IMG/VR virus record: IMGVR_UViG_3300009786_002043
Location: 1 to 22,967 of that record
Strand: one strand, 5' to 3'
DNA from: a virus
Length of the DNA stretch: 22,967 nucleotides
Below the pieces are notes generated by a model. That model was not told the DNA's origin, ran no database searches, and saw only the letters and a program-made list of their open reading frames with translations. Positions 15,255 to 22,967 of this stretch are shown piece by piece. The stretch's first letter is position 1. Each line of letters opens with the position of its first letter. The position numbers were made by a program, and so were the translations under genes.

Positions 15255-15743
15255 TTAATTCTCACCGGCTGCATCTCTCGATAAGACCGAAACGTCACTT
15301 CTCGTAGATAAATTAGCTGATGTACTAGTCCCACTCAGTGGAAGTTCTAAAACTAATTCTTGTAAATCCAATATGGATTCAGGATCAAAGAACACAATTT
15401 TAATACTCAAAATTGCTCCCTGCTCAGTTAAATCATCATGTTTATCTAGACTATCTTGCTCTAATCCGTTAGTTACTTCTATGGCCTCTATCGTTATTCT
15501 AGGCTCCCACTGACTAATGGATTGAATAATCATGCCCCTCGCAGCAGAAATCAGTTCCAGATCGTTATGTTCAAACATTAACGTTCTCAAAGGAGTCCCA
15601 TATGTGGGCATAAAAACTCTTTCTCCAGGATTAGTTAAAAGTAAAGACAACATATCCGCCTTAACTTGATCTATACCACTTTGGGTATGGAGCAAACCCT
15701 TCGCATCGGGAATAATCGGATATGGCATGCCTTTAAATTTCAT
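15255..15743 (-). CDS. Baseplate wedge protein, gp25 / gpW family
   Basis: 162 residues, ATG at 15743; the ribosome binding site is weak (AAAG). Motifs fit the GPW_gp25 family: GIDQVKADMLSLLLTNPGER (~28-47), FMPTYGTPLRTLMFE (~49-63), and ISQWEPRITIEAIEV (~80-94). It lacks any catalytic residues of a lysozyme, despite historic naming of gp25. The protein nucleates sheath assembly at the baseplate together with the gp6/J type protein encoded 27 bases downstream. The C-terminal ~30 residues are Ser/Thr-rich and probably disordered. There are no cysteines, in contrast to the hub and spike proteins upstream. Confidence 0.92.
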   Translation of the reverse strand: MKFKGMPYPIIPDAKGLLHTQSGIDQVKADMLSLLLTNPGERVFMPTYGTPLRTLMFEHNDLELISAARGMIIQSISQWEPRITIEAIEVTNGLEQDSLDKHDDLTEQGAILSIKIVFFDPESILDLQELVLELPLSGTSTSANLSTRSDVSVLSRDAAGEN

Positions 15744-15830
15744 TTTTAATCTTTATTTTAAACCTTTACTAATTAGGTAGGGTGTTTAAATTAAATTGTT
15801 AGCGGTAAGTAAACAAGATGCTAATAAATT
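15744..15830. other. Largest intergenic gap (87 bp), no gene seen
   Basis: An AT-rich spacer between the spike and gp25-like genes. A weak TTTAAAC...GTTTAAA inverted repeat with a ~20-base loop is present, but there is no clear terminator or promoter. Confidence 0.4.
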
Positions 15831-17909
15831 TCAAACCGAAGGACAATCATCCCCGGCAGATGCAAATACTCTTTCACTCATTGAATCTTGTGTCCAATGA
15901 ATCATATGAGGAAATAGAGGACATGGTCTTGGACACTTGCCTACAATCACTGGATAGACGCAAGGAGTCGGGCCATCGGGTCCGTCGCAATCATAATTAG
16001 CTAATAAAGCAATAAATTCATCAGCAAAAATAATTGTTCTTGCATTTTTATTAAAGTATGTTTCTTCTGCAAATACTATTTTATTGCGTGTTATATATTC
16101 TATTTTATCTGATGGGTTTTCATCAGGTTCCCCAATAATAGAGAATTGGTTATCATAAGTAGATACGATGTAATCCCCTCCTGCACGCAAAAATATTTGA
16201 CCAGGCCCAGTAGGTCTTTCTTGAAATCTTTCAATATGCGGGCCTCTTTGTTTATTATCTTTTTGAGGTGCTAATATTTGAATGTATTGTTTTTGTGTTT
16301 CTTGCTGATCGTTGTCGTCACCCATATGTATTTCAAGACCATATCCTGATCTTATTTGCACGAATGCTTTTTTAGATTTATTGACAGGAGTTCCACCTTC
16401 TTTTCTGACCTGCGGCGATTGTTCATTTTGTTCATCCACCATCCAGATGTGATGGCGACTAGTAGACTCTAGAGCTATTCCACGGTTTTTTCCTGCCAAT
16501 CCCTCTTCATTTATGGTGTGATCATTAAGTTGAAGCCTGTTTCCGCATGCTGTTAATAATTTAATACCATTATGTGGGATATTGGCTGGTGCTCTATTAA
16601 AATGTGATTCTTCTTTGAATGGTGCCCTTACTTTGGCGGGGGTTTCGGAATCTCCCAATTCTATCAGGTGTCCGGTAGCAGATTTCAACATCATCTTTCC
16701 ATAAAATTTATCTGTGCAACCAAAACTAAAATCCGCTATAGATTTTTCCCATTCTATTTTTCCGTCTGGTTGTTCCACATGATCGTCCATTACAAAAGAA
16801 TGACCACTTAAAGAAAGAAACTGAATCCCACTTTGTCCCAATTCCGCAGAATTATTTTGTGGCGTTCCCGGCCCACGATAGGGCCTATCCTCATTTATAT
16901 GTTTGGCATAAGGGTTGCCACAGACGTTTCCGCCATCTTCAGAACATTCAGTGCCATCTTCTCCTCCGTCACACAAGATTCCGGCTGCTGTAGGGATTCC
17001 AAATTGTGTGGTGACAGTCCCGGAGCCGACTGCCTTCAACTGTCCGCAATCACTTTCATCACCAGATCCAGGTTGTTCAGTAAACCAAGAAGACTTACCC
17101 TTAGAACATTGTGTTTTTGTACTGGCCCATTGTCCTGCTGGGTGAAGATGATCATCTTTCATGATCATCCAATTCCCAGTGCTAGATAGTATTTCTAATC
17201 TTTTCCATCTCCTACAACACTTAGGATCTCCATCCACCATTTTCATCATGTGTTTTTCAGGAGTCTTAAATCCATAAATGTTTGGATAAGTTTCTTTTCT
17301 TTGATTTTCCTCTGCCGTTGATGCGGTGGTATCCTCTTTTGAAGTAACATCTATGCCATTATAATTTTCTGTATTCCACTGCGGGTATACTTGCGATCCA
17401 TCATTGGGTCCAATGTGGTATCCTTTTCTATGCCCTTCATATACTTTGTAGTGCTCATCTATATTGAAATTCCAATTGCGTTGTCCTGCTGGGCCTCTGT
17501 TTCTATACCAAGTTGTTCCTATGTATAATGCTTTCCCCCTCAGCCCCTGTTCAAATAACAAACAAATCATGGAGCCAGCAGGAGGAACCCAGACGCAGCC
17601 GGAATCATCAAACCCGCCCATATTTGATATGGGATTGGCAAAGGGAAGTTGGTTTACCCAAGTTTTAGGATTGTGATATAAAGGAGAATAGAATCTAACT
17701 CTTCCTTTCTTCCATGGGTCTAGCGTAGAAACACATAAGGCGGTTGTTAAATTTACTTCTGAATCGGCTTGTGCAGACAAGCTAGTGCTGTGCTTTTGGG
17801 AGGATTGCGTCACTGCATCCATGCTGTATCCCATCTCGGCAAAGCGATTCTCTAGCGTCTTTATGCGTTGATCTAATTGGTGAGTATTTTTATTTTGCAT
17901 TTGCGCCAC
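15831..17909 (-). CDS. Baseplate central spike, gp5 / gpV type, without lysozyme domain
   Basis: 692 residues. The ATG at 17909 overlaps the hub gene by 20 bases. Residues ~8-25 are a short coiled coil (HQLDQRIKTLENRFAE). Residues ~55-150 form the OB-fold of gp5/VgrG-type spikes (DPWKKGRVRFYSP, GSMICLLFEQGLRGKALYIG). After that, seven segments repeat a Ser-x-x-Gly-His-hydrophobic-Asp pattern (LSSTGNWMIMKDDH, LSLSGHSFVMDDH, LKSATGHLIELGD, LTACGNRLQLNDH, and three more), typical of the triple-stranded beta-helix shaft. No T4-type lysozyme domain is present. The C-terminus is Cys/Pro-rich (CDGPDGPTPC, KCPRPCPLFPHMIHW) and could be a tip or tip-binding element. There are seventeen cysteines in total. 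The spike punctures the outer membrane upon contraction and sits on the hub encoded just upstream. Confidence 0.85.
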   Translation of the reverse strand: MAQMQNKNTHQLDQRIKTLENRFAEMGYSMDAVTQSSQKHSTSLSAQADSEVNLTTALCVSTLDPWKKGRVRFYSPLYHNPKTWVNQLPFANPISNMGGFDDSGCVWVPPAGSMICLLFEQGLRGKALYIGTTWYRNRGPAGQRNWNFNIDEHYKVYEGHRKGYHIGPNDGSQVYPQWNTENYNGIDVTSKEDTTASTAEENQRKETYPNIYGFKTPEKHMMKMVDGDPKCCRRWKRLEILSSTGNWMIMKDDHLHPAGQWASTKTQCSKGKSSWFTEQPGSGDESDCGQLKAVGSGTVTTQFGIPTAAGILCDGGEDGTECSEDGGNVCGNPYAKHINEDRPYRGPGTPQNNSAELGQSGIQFLSLSGHSFVMDDHVEQPDGKIEWEKSIADFSFGCTDKFYGKMMLKSATGHLIELGDSETPAKVRAPFKEESHFNRAPANIPHNGIKLLTACGNRLQLNDHTINEEGLAGKNRGIALESTSRHHIWMVDEQNEQSPQVRKEGGTPVNKSKKAFVQIRSGYGLEIHMGDDNDQQETQKQYIQILAPQKDNKQRGPHIERFQERPTGPGQIFLRAGGDYIVSTYDNQFSIIGEPDENPSDKIEYITRNKIVFAEETYFNKNARTIIFADEFIALLANYDCDGPDGPTPCVYPVIVGKCPRPCPLFPHMIHWTQDSMSERVFASAGDDCPSV

Positions 17910-19491
17910 CTCTACCTTTCAGGCCAGGGTCCCACTCCACTTTGATTGTGGTAGTATAAGATCCTTCTTTCATATCATGATTAATCGCATCAATTCGGTA
18001 CGCCTTACTAGTTAAGATTGGATTGCATGTTGGATTTGCTAACCACTCGGAAGTTTTTACTTGACCACTACCGCCGCCCTTCTCCAGCACAGGGTGGAAA
18101 GGGTTTACAACAACAATGGAGATATAACTGCCAATCCAGTCCAGTATATTACACATCTGTGGATCGCCTTGTATTATAAGTTCGGCTGTTATAGGCTCGT
18201 TCAATTCATTGTTAGCATGCGCCTGTGCGGCCATCGCTGAGTCGGTAGCTTTTTGGGCGTTCTCTGGGCCGTCGTTCTCAACGGACTCTTCAGTAGGCGG
18301 AATTGCTGTTCTTTCGCCTACACCATCGGGACCTTTAACAACAATACAATCATTTTCATCCACCCCCAATCGCTTATGAGATGCCCCAGTATCAGTTGAT
18401 CCGGCTCCGCCGCCGTATGCTTCCGCAGTGGCTTGTGGGTTCCAAGCTATTGTGGGATTAAATGATATAACAGGAGAATGTTTTCCTCCATTAACGATAT
18501 AGGTGCGGAGGCATTGGTCAGTAGGAGATCCCTTGCAGCCGGATTCTATATACGTTATATGGGGTTCTGAATCTTTATCGTTCCATACAGGTCTAAGCCC
18601 CTTGCCTTTATCCGTTTTAAAAGGGCCTTTCCACTTAACAACTGCGGCCATGGTGCCGGTGCCTTCGCATTTCCAGGTGGCGATTGCAGGCTGCTTCGAA
18701 TCATTTACAAAAGGTTCGTCAATATCAACCATTTTCCCCTTCCCGCCACCGGGGTTCGGAACGTGACGTTTAAAAGATACTTTCGTTGAAGGAATGCTAT
18801 CTTTCCATGCTTTTATCACGGCATCTTTCAGTTTCATCTTGCCACCACCCTCCGGGTAAACCTTATCATTAAGGGTTTGAAACTGCTTCTGTTGCGTGTC
18901 AACACCCTCAATAACATACCTAAATCCTCCTTGGCTATAATTTATAGCCAAAGTGTTTGGCAAATAAGTAATACACTCCGAAAACGGCATATTGCCCTGA
19001 CGCATGGAAGCGTTCCATTCAGAACATGGTGTAGATGTCCAACCCCATTTGATCTTCATCAGAAAATTTGACTTTGTTTCCTCGCCAGTTTTATCTAAGT
19101 GTTTAAAGAACTCGCCAAGTTTGGAACCCTTTCTATCGAGTATCTCTAGTTTGCATCCTATGCCATTAGAGAACCCACAGCTAAAACTTTTTATAATGCT
19201 TTCCTTAGTATCCTCACCCTGAGAACCCAACTGGAACCTGCCTCTCCCTCCGACCGCTGGATCAAAATTACCAACCGATGCGGCAATTTGATTTCCTTTA
19301 ACAGGGTTACAACTTACAAAGCTGCAAACAACCCAAGGCGCAAGGGCAGGAGCATTAAGTGGTTTTTTTATTGGCCCCCCGTGACATTTAGCCTGTCCGA
19401 CGCAACCTTCGGAATCCCAGTTTTTACCGCTAACGGCACCGCCCAATCCAACACCCTGTAGCAGGTCAAGAAAATTTGCGTCTTTATTCAT
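17890..19491 (-). CDS. Baseplate hub protein, gp27 / late-control D type
   Basis: 533 residues, ATG at 19491, 15 bases after the LysM/gp53-type gene. Assignment rests on order (directly before the spike) and on C-terminal features. ITAELIIQGDPQMCNILDWI (~435-454) and ILTSKAYRIDAINHDMKEGS followed by YTTTIKVEW match the hub pattern of a GDP-containing strand and a final H-x3-G-x-Y-x-T strand. The N-terminal part (ALAPWVVCSFVSCNPVKG) starts a beta domain, with FLMKIKWGW and LAINYSQGGFRYVIEGVDTQ as further strands. Hub trimers join the tail tube to the spike. T4 gp27 is 391 residues, so this one carries an extra ~140, notably an Ala/Glu/Asn-rich linker near 395-430. Fourteen cysteines is high for this family. 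Confidence 0.78.
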   Translation of the reverse strand: MNKDANFLDLLQGVGLGGAVSGKNWDSEGCVGQAKCHGGPIKKPLNAPALAPWVVCSFVSCNPVKGNQIAASVGNFDPAVGGRGRFQLGSQGEDTKESIIKSFSCGFSNGIGCKLEILDRKGSKLGEFFKHLDKTGEETKSNFLMKIKWGWTSTPCSEWNASMRQGNMPFSECITYLPNTLAINYSQGGFRYVIEGVDTQQKQFQTLNDKVYPEGGGKMKLKDAVIKAWKDSIPSTKVSFKRHVPNPGGGKGKMVDIDEPFVNDSKQPAIATWKCEGTGTMAAVVKWKGPFKTDKGKGLRPVWNDKDSEPHITYIESGCKGSPTDQCLRTYIVNGGKHSPVISFNPTIAWNPQATAEAYGGGAGSTDTGASHKRLGVDENDCIVVKGPDGVGERTAIPPTEESVENDGPENAQKATDSAMAAQAHANNELNEPITAELIIQGDPQMCNILDWIGSYISIVVVNPFHPVLEKGGGSGQVKTSEWLANPTCNPILTSKAYRIDAINHDMKEGSYTTTIKVEWDPGLKGRGGANAK

Positions 19492-19505
19492 ATCACTTTC
19501 CTATC

Positions 19506-19835
19506 TCAAAAAACAATTGAAGGTAATCTTATGTTGGTTCCTGATTTAAAATCAAAAATATCTTTAATTCCATTGATTTCCAATATTTTCCACCAGAAAT
19601 CTGGCAGTCCATATTCTTCATAAGAAACTAAATCTGGTCGATATTCATGACCTGGTCCTACTATTGTAAATCTATCTTCATTAGATAAAATTTTGTTCCA
19701 TCCTTTGTAGGTGTTTAAAGTTAAATACCCATTATCTGAGTATTTTAAGACTTTTGTATTGTTGTTATTATATCGACTAGTCGAAGCAACATAGTCGCTT
19801 GTTTCTGTTGTCAATATTTCTATTTTGTTTGCCAT
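19506..19835 (-). CDS. Baseplate wedge protein of gp53 / LysM-like type
   Basis: 109 residues from ATG at 19835 (MANKIEILTTETSDY), immediately after the TAA of the preceding gene. A TTG at 19871 would add twelve residues, but only by reading the end of that gene in another frame, so I use the ATG. The C-terminal half, ILSNEDRFTIVGPGHEYRPD then LVSYEEYGLPDFWWKILEIN and GIKDIFDFKSGTNIRLPS, fits the gp53-type and LysM-containing small baseplate proteins. In those, an Asp-Phe-Trp/Tyr-Trp segment is followed by a Gly-x-x-I/L-Pro strand. Such proteins bridge the hub or tube to the wedges (XkdP, Mu gp43 region and T4 gp53 are positional counterparts). No cysteines are present. Confidence 0.75.
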   Translation of the reverse strand: MANKIEILTTETSDYVASTSRYNNNNTKVLKYSDNGYLTLNTYKGWNKILSNEDRFTIVGPGHEYRPDLVSYEEYGLPDFWWKILEINGIKDIFDFKSGTNIRLPSIVF

Positions 19836-19836
19836 T

Positions 19837-20511
19837 TTACAGACCCCATTTCGTGCCATCGCCATAAGCAATTCGTGATTGTCCTGGTAAATCTTCGGTA
19901 GGATAAACTACTTCCCAATTACAAGTCACATCAAACTTATAAGGCAAAAAAGTGGCTGACCCAACTTGTCCACCTGACCGCACCCCATTATCCCAAGGAA
20001 CGTCTGTGGGGAATTGAACTGAATAACTTTTCAAAATAACACAAACTGGCATCCGATCTTGGCCGTTACCGGCACCACCAAGTAGTTGGCCACATTCAAT
20101 CCTGCAAACCGGCGGTGGCCTATAAGGGAATCGAGGATCATCCATTGGATATACAGCACTTTCAATTAGCCTTAAAGCCATTAGATTATCTTCAATATCT
20201 CGGTCTTCTATTACTACAAAATGGCACACCATAGTGATTGTCCTATTCTCGGAATGAGAATAGGTCTTCATTGGAAATGCTCTACCCATAATAGGTTCAT
20301 CATTCCAAGCTGCACTTTTTGTATCTGTTATCTCTGGTAGGACTCTAAGGTAAATGTCTTGTCCCATAATATAAAGTTTACATGCTTCCATGGGGATAAG
20401 ATTCCCCGTGGATGGCTCGGTGGCACGTCCCCAACCCTTTGGGTAAAGATGTTTGACCGGGTATTGTTTGCCCTGCGTTAGCTTTCCGGGTTTTTGTGCT
20501 TCATGTCCCAT
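19837..20511 (-). CDS. Tube-cap or hub-adaptor-like virion protein
   Basis: 224 residues, ATG at 20511 with AAGGA about nine bases upstream. I recognise no catalytic motif. KLYIMGQDIYLRVLPEITD (~45-63) and AFPMKTYSHSENRTITMVCH (~78-97) are strand-rich. CRIECGQLLGGAGNG (~137-151) and then MPVCVILKSYSVQFPTDVPW (~154-173) look like the strand-turn-strand end of tube-initiator proteins. YKFDVTCNWEVVYP follows near the C-terminus. Position directly after the tape measure and before the gp53/LysM-type gene is that of the tail tube initiator or hub adaptor (T4 gp48/gp54, Mu/P2 counterparts), which caps the tube at the baseplate. Six cysteines in 224 residues are notable. The functional call is by synteny and fold-like pattern, not by a strong motif. 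Confidence 0.6.
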   Translation of the reverse strand: MGHEAQKPGKLTQGKQYPVKHLYPKGWGRATEPSTGNLIPMEACKLYIMGQDIYLRVLPEITDTKSAAWNDEPIMGRAFPMKTYSHSENRTITMVCHFVVIEDRDIEDNLMALRLIESAVYPMDDPRFPYRPPPVCRIECGQLLGGAGNGQDRMPVCVILKSYSVQFPTDVPWDNGVRSGGQVGSATFLPYKFDVTCNWEVVYPTEDLPGQSRIAYGDGTKWGL

Positions 20512-20555
20512 GTTTAATTTCCTTGTACTATACGAGTGTAATTTAATTTAATCTT

Positions 20556-22967
20556 TTATTTTCCAGTATTAATTACTTGTTTGTTTCCCATTTGTCCATG
20601 TTTACCGAATTGCCATTTATAATAGTTTGGGGAGCTTTTTGGCTGTACGTTCGATGTGGGGTCTCCACCATCAGTAGTTGATGGCGAACCCCCTGAAGAT
20701 GTATCCGCACCACCAGCGAGATCTCTCATAGCCTTTAGATGATCACGTATTTCAACTAAAGTTGCACATTGCTGATCTGTTGATGACGAAATCATCGATA
20801 GCTCTTTGCCTCCTACTGATGTGGACGATCTAGATCCTGATATGTCTCGTTGAACCCTATCGTGAATATCCCCTGTGGGCATACCTGCGCTCGCAGCAGT
20901 AGCGGTCTCTCCTAATCCGAACCAGGATGATGCGGCACCACCAATCCCCCCGGCGAGCATTCCCAAAGGCCCAAACATTGCACCACCAGCAGCACCACCA
21001 GCAGCACCGGCAAGAATTCCCATAATACCCCCACCCTCTTTCCCGCCAACAGCCTTGCCGGAACCAGACAGGGATTTAGATAGGCCACCAAGCGACCCGA
21101 CCGCTGTCGATCCGACCAGTCGGGCTGACTTGTCGCCTTCCAGAAGCATGCCTATCATTGCCGTATTATCTGCAATTGCGACAACATTCGTCGATATGTC
21201 CTCTAGGGGAGTTGTTTTTTTGGGAGCTTTTATTTTCTCTTCGCCACCAAAACCAAGCCAGTCCATAATACCGCCACCAACACCGCCAAGAAGGGCACCA
21301 CCAACACCCCCGACGAGCATTCCCGCTGGCCCCAATGCAGCACCAGCCATTGCTCCTGCGGCGGCACCACCCATTGCCCCGCTCCCGCTCAGTCCAGCTA
21401 AAGCACTTCCAAATCCACCGAATATTCCACTTAAAGGACCTCCAATAGAACCTTCTAATGCTTCTCCAACACCTCCTAAAGAAGCGCTAGCAACATCCAT
21501 GTTTGATGGAATAACCATTTCGCCAGGATGGAGCATTGCTAGTCCTCCGCTATGGACTTCAGGGGTTCCTTCCGCAAGTCCTAACCAGCCACCCACTGAC
21601 GAGGCCATCGACGATATACCCGCAAAGCCTGCCGTCAGGGTATCCCCTGCCGCACCAAGAAGATCGCCTTCCATAAGCTTGCCTCCAGCAGACGCTAGTT
21701 TGCCTCCAACTGCTGCTCCGGCGTCCCAGATAGCGCCTCCGATTGCAGCGCCCCCATCAATGAAGCTTGCTCCTATATTCCAAGCACCTTCCCCCACTGC
21801 GCCGACCATGTCACCGATGCCACCCAACAAACTTCCGCCTGCGTCCCAAAGTCCTCCTGCAAGACTTCCAACTGCTCCTACAAGATCTCCTGACATCAAA
21901 GCCCCGCCTGCGTCCCAAAGTCCTCCTGCAACATCTCCTATAGCACTTCCAATTCCTCCTGCGGCTCCAGAAATAACTCCACCTACTGCCCTGACTCCAT
22001 CCCCCAGCGGACCCATTGCATCTAATGTTCCTCCAACAAAATTATCGATTGGGTCTTTAAAGATCTTATAAACTTCAGCACCTGCCCCTACCACTCCACC
22101 TATAGCAGCACCAACTGCTGTCCCTACAACTGGAATGACGCTACCAATGGCGGCTCCAGTCATTGCCCCTGTGCCAGCGGCTCCTGCGACACCCAAAGCC
22201 AAATCTGCCGTAGAATCTTTTTCTATGCCAAGCATTCCACTAAACATACTGCCTGTGTCTGCCCCGCCGGTAAGAGCGCCTAAAATAGCACCTTCGCCTT
22301 TAGTCATTCCTAATGCTTCGGCTTCTGCTGCGCCAAATGCACCTCCAACAGCCAATGCAAATGGGCCAGCTGCCTTTCCAGCTACGGCTCCTGCTGCCTT
22401 ACCCATTCCTTTTGCAAGAGCACCGCCCGCCACTTTAGCAGCAGTTCCAGCACCCTTTGCAATCCCTGCGGTAGCCTTTGCTATAGCTGGGCCTGCTTTT
22501 GTGGACAACTTAGCAAGTCCTGGGCCTGCTACTTTTGTTAACTTACTCCCAACTTCTAAAGCATGTTTTCCTACCTTTGCCAGTCCCGGACCAGCATGTT
22601 TTCCTAAATTAGCTCCAACTTTTACAGCTTGTTTTGCTGTCGTCTTTAATGCTTTCGTGACTTTAGAAAGTTTACCCGCTCCGTTCCCTGCTGTGTCCGC
22701 TACTCTCTTCACTGCATTTCCTACTTTGCCCATTTTTACTTGTGCCGTTTTCATTGCAGGGCCAAACTTGCCATTGGCGTATTTGGCAAACACGCCCATT
22801 TTATTTTGTGCTCCACTTAATGCAGGGCCAAACTTGTCTTTTGCCACATTAGCAAACTGACCCATTTTTCCTTGTGCTGTTTTTAATGCTGGGGCAAGCT
22901 TGGTCTTAAGAGCACCTCCCACTTTTCCTATATTTTTTTGTACGCTTGGTGGCACCATATTCTTCAT
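20556..22967 (-). CDS. Tail tape measure protein (start may lie beyond right edge)
   Basis: 803 residues from an ATG that coincides with the last bases of the window, so a longer protein cannot be excluded. The N-terminal region is Lys/Ala/Gly-rich with three 22-residue repeats (GQFANVAKDKFGPALSGAQN and variants, ~14-79), then more imperfect KVAGPGLAK-type repeats to ~165. The middle is Ala/Gly-rich with hydrophobic stretches (GAAIGSVIPVVGTAVGAAI, ~270-288) and WDAGG repeats around 330-440. HSGGLAMLHPGEMVIPSNM (~472-490) is a motif common in tape measures. The C-terminus has a helical ATLVEIRDHLKAMRDLAGG. Tape measures set tail length and are ejected with DNA; the hydrophobic Gly/Ala segments fit membrane insertion. 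The long plus-strand open frames across this gene are shadows. Confidence 0.85.
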   Translation of the reverse strand: MKNMVPPSVQKNIGKVGGALKTKLAPALKTAQGKMGQFANVAKDKFGPALSGAQNKMGVFAKYANGKFGPAMKTAQVKMGKVGNAVKRVADTAGNGAGKLSKVTKALKTTAKQAVKVGANLGKHAGPGLAKVGKHALEVGSKLTKVAGPGLAKLSTKAGPAIAKATAGIAKGAGTAAKVAGGALAKGMGKAAGAVAGKAAGPFALAVGGAFGAAEAEALGMTKGEGAILGALTGGADTGSMFSGMLGIEKDSTADLALGVAGAAGTGAMTGAAIGSVIPVVGTAVGAAIGGVVGAGAEVYKIFKDPIDNFVGGTLDAMGPLGDGVRAVGGVISGAAGGIGSAIGDVAGGLWDAGGALMSGDLVGAVGSLAGGLWDAGGSLLGGIGDMVGAVGEGAWNIGASFIDGGAAIGGAIWDAGAAVGGKLASAGGKLMEGDLLGAAGDTLTAGFAGISSMASSVGGWLGLAEGTPEVHSGGLAMLHPGEMVIPSNMDVASASLGGVGEALEGSIGGPLSGIFGGFGSALAGLSGSGAMGGAAAGAMAGAALGPAGMLVGGVGGALLGGVGGGIMDWLGFGGEEKIKAPKKTTPLEDISTNVVAIADNTAMIGMLLEGDKSARLVGSTAVGSLGGLSKSLSGSGKAVGGKEGGGIMGILAGAAGGAAGGAMFGPLGMLAGGIGGAASSWFGLGETATAASAGMPTGDIHDRVQRDISGSRSSTSVGGKELSMISSSTDQQCATLVEIRDHLKAMRDLAGGADTSSGGSPSTTDGGDPTSNVQPKSSPNYYKWQFGKHGQMGNKQVINTGK
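21835..21931. repeat. 69-bp-spaced direct repeat in the tape measure gene
   Basis: A 28-base block is identical at 21835-21862 and 21904-21931. It encodes GGLWDAGG-type segments, one 23-residue period apart. Confidence 0.85.
22731..22928. repeat. 66-bp (22-residue) tandem repeat in the tape measure N-terminus
   Basis: Three consecutive units of 22 residues share KxKFGPAxxxAQxKM, with a partial fourth unit following. The first complete unit starts only 13 residues after the Met at the window edge. Confidence 0.85.

Noticed and set aside
17145-17158. 14-bp perfect palindrome in the spike gene
   Set aside because: No loop, within coding sequence (KDDHLH codons), and within what could arise by chance or from the GATC-rich local sequence.
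16833-17189. 118-codon plus-strand open frame
   Set aside because: It is a shadow of the spike gene without ribosome binding site or recognisable domain.
15831-17909. Lysozyme domain in the spike gene, as in T4 gp5
   Set aside because: Between the OB-fold and the beta-helix repeats there is no lysozyme-like catalytic Glu/Asp/Thr arrangement or matching helical domain.
19836-19871. Upstream TTG start for the gp53/LysM-type gene
   Set aside because: The twelve added residues are coded within the end of the upstream gene in another frame, and the ATG directly after that gene's stop is a more natural start.
20242-20264. 9-bp stem with five-base loop in the tube-cap-like gene
   Set aside because: Stem length is near the chance level for a 23-kb window, no T-run follows, and it is within a coding region.
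20875-22860. Long plus-strand open frames (398 and 241 codons) opposite the tape measure gene
   Set aside because: They are Pro/Ala-rich shadows of Ala/Gly codons on the other strand and have no recognisable domains; the minus-strand frame has clear tape measure features.

Overview
The window is almost certainly part of a tailed phage or prophage with a contractile tail (myovirus morphology). Reading leftwards on the minus strand from the right edge, the genes follow the conserved Mu/P2/T4-type tail order: tape measure, small tube-cap or adaptor protein, gp53/LysM-type wedge protein, gp27/D-type hub, gp5/V-type spike, gp25/W-type wedge, gp6/J-type wedge, tail protein I type wedge, then a series of tail-fibre or adhesin genes. 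The DNA is AT-rich except in the Ala/Gly-rich tape measure. The set of accessory families (PKD adhesins sharing a His-His-Asn anchor, a SET-domain protein, a GT-like protein, a deoxyribosyltransferase-like protein) resembles marine myoviruses. That ecological guess is inference; nothing here identifies the host.

Layout. 19.5-23 kb: tape measure, possibly starting beyond the right edge, and the tube-cap-like gene. 13.7-19.9 kb: compact baseplate module. 8.6-13.7 kb: an unusually large (1694 aa) tail-I-like protein, into which five copies of a ~115-residue beta-type module have been placed. 5.9-8.6 kb: two small tail-tip or fibre proteins, a small acidic protein, a SET-domain methyltransferase-like protein and a degenerate glycosyltransferase-like protein, tightly spaced and partly coupled. 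5.39-5.95 kb: the only plus-strand gene, a nucleoside 2-deoxyribosyltransferase-like protein containing a perfect 15-bp hairpin. 1-5.3 kb: a coiled-coil protein followed by three paralogous appendage proteins. These share an N-terminal anchor and differ in their distal parts; the last one ends, at the window edge, in a young 30/33-bp in-frame tandem repeat.

How the genes work together. The minus-strand genes are nearly all separated by a few bases or overlap, so they probably form one or two long late transcripts. The core genes build the tail tube, hub, spike and wedges. The PKD and repeat proteins are candidates for host-facing decoration or adhesin fibres. The three enzyme-like genes sit among the fibre genes, so they may modify virion or host components, but this is inference. 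No tRNA, CRISPR array, integrase or insertion sequence was seen. No gene-free stretch exceeds about 90 bases.
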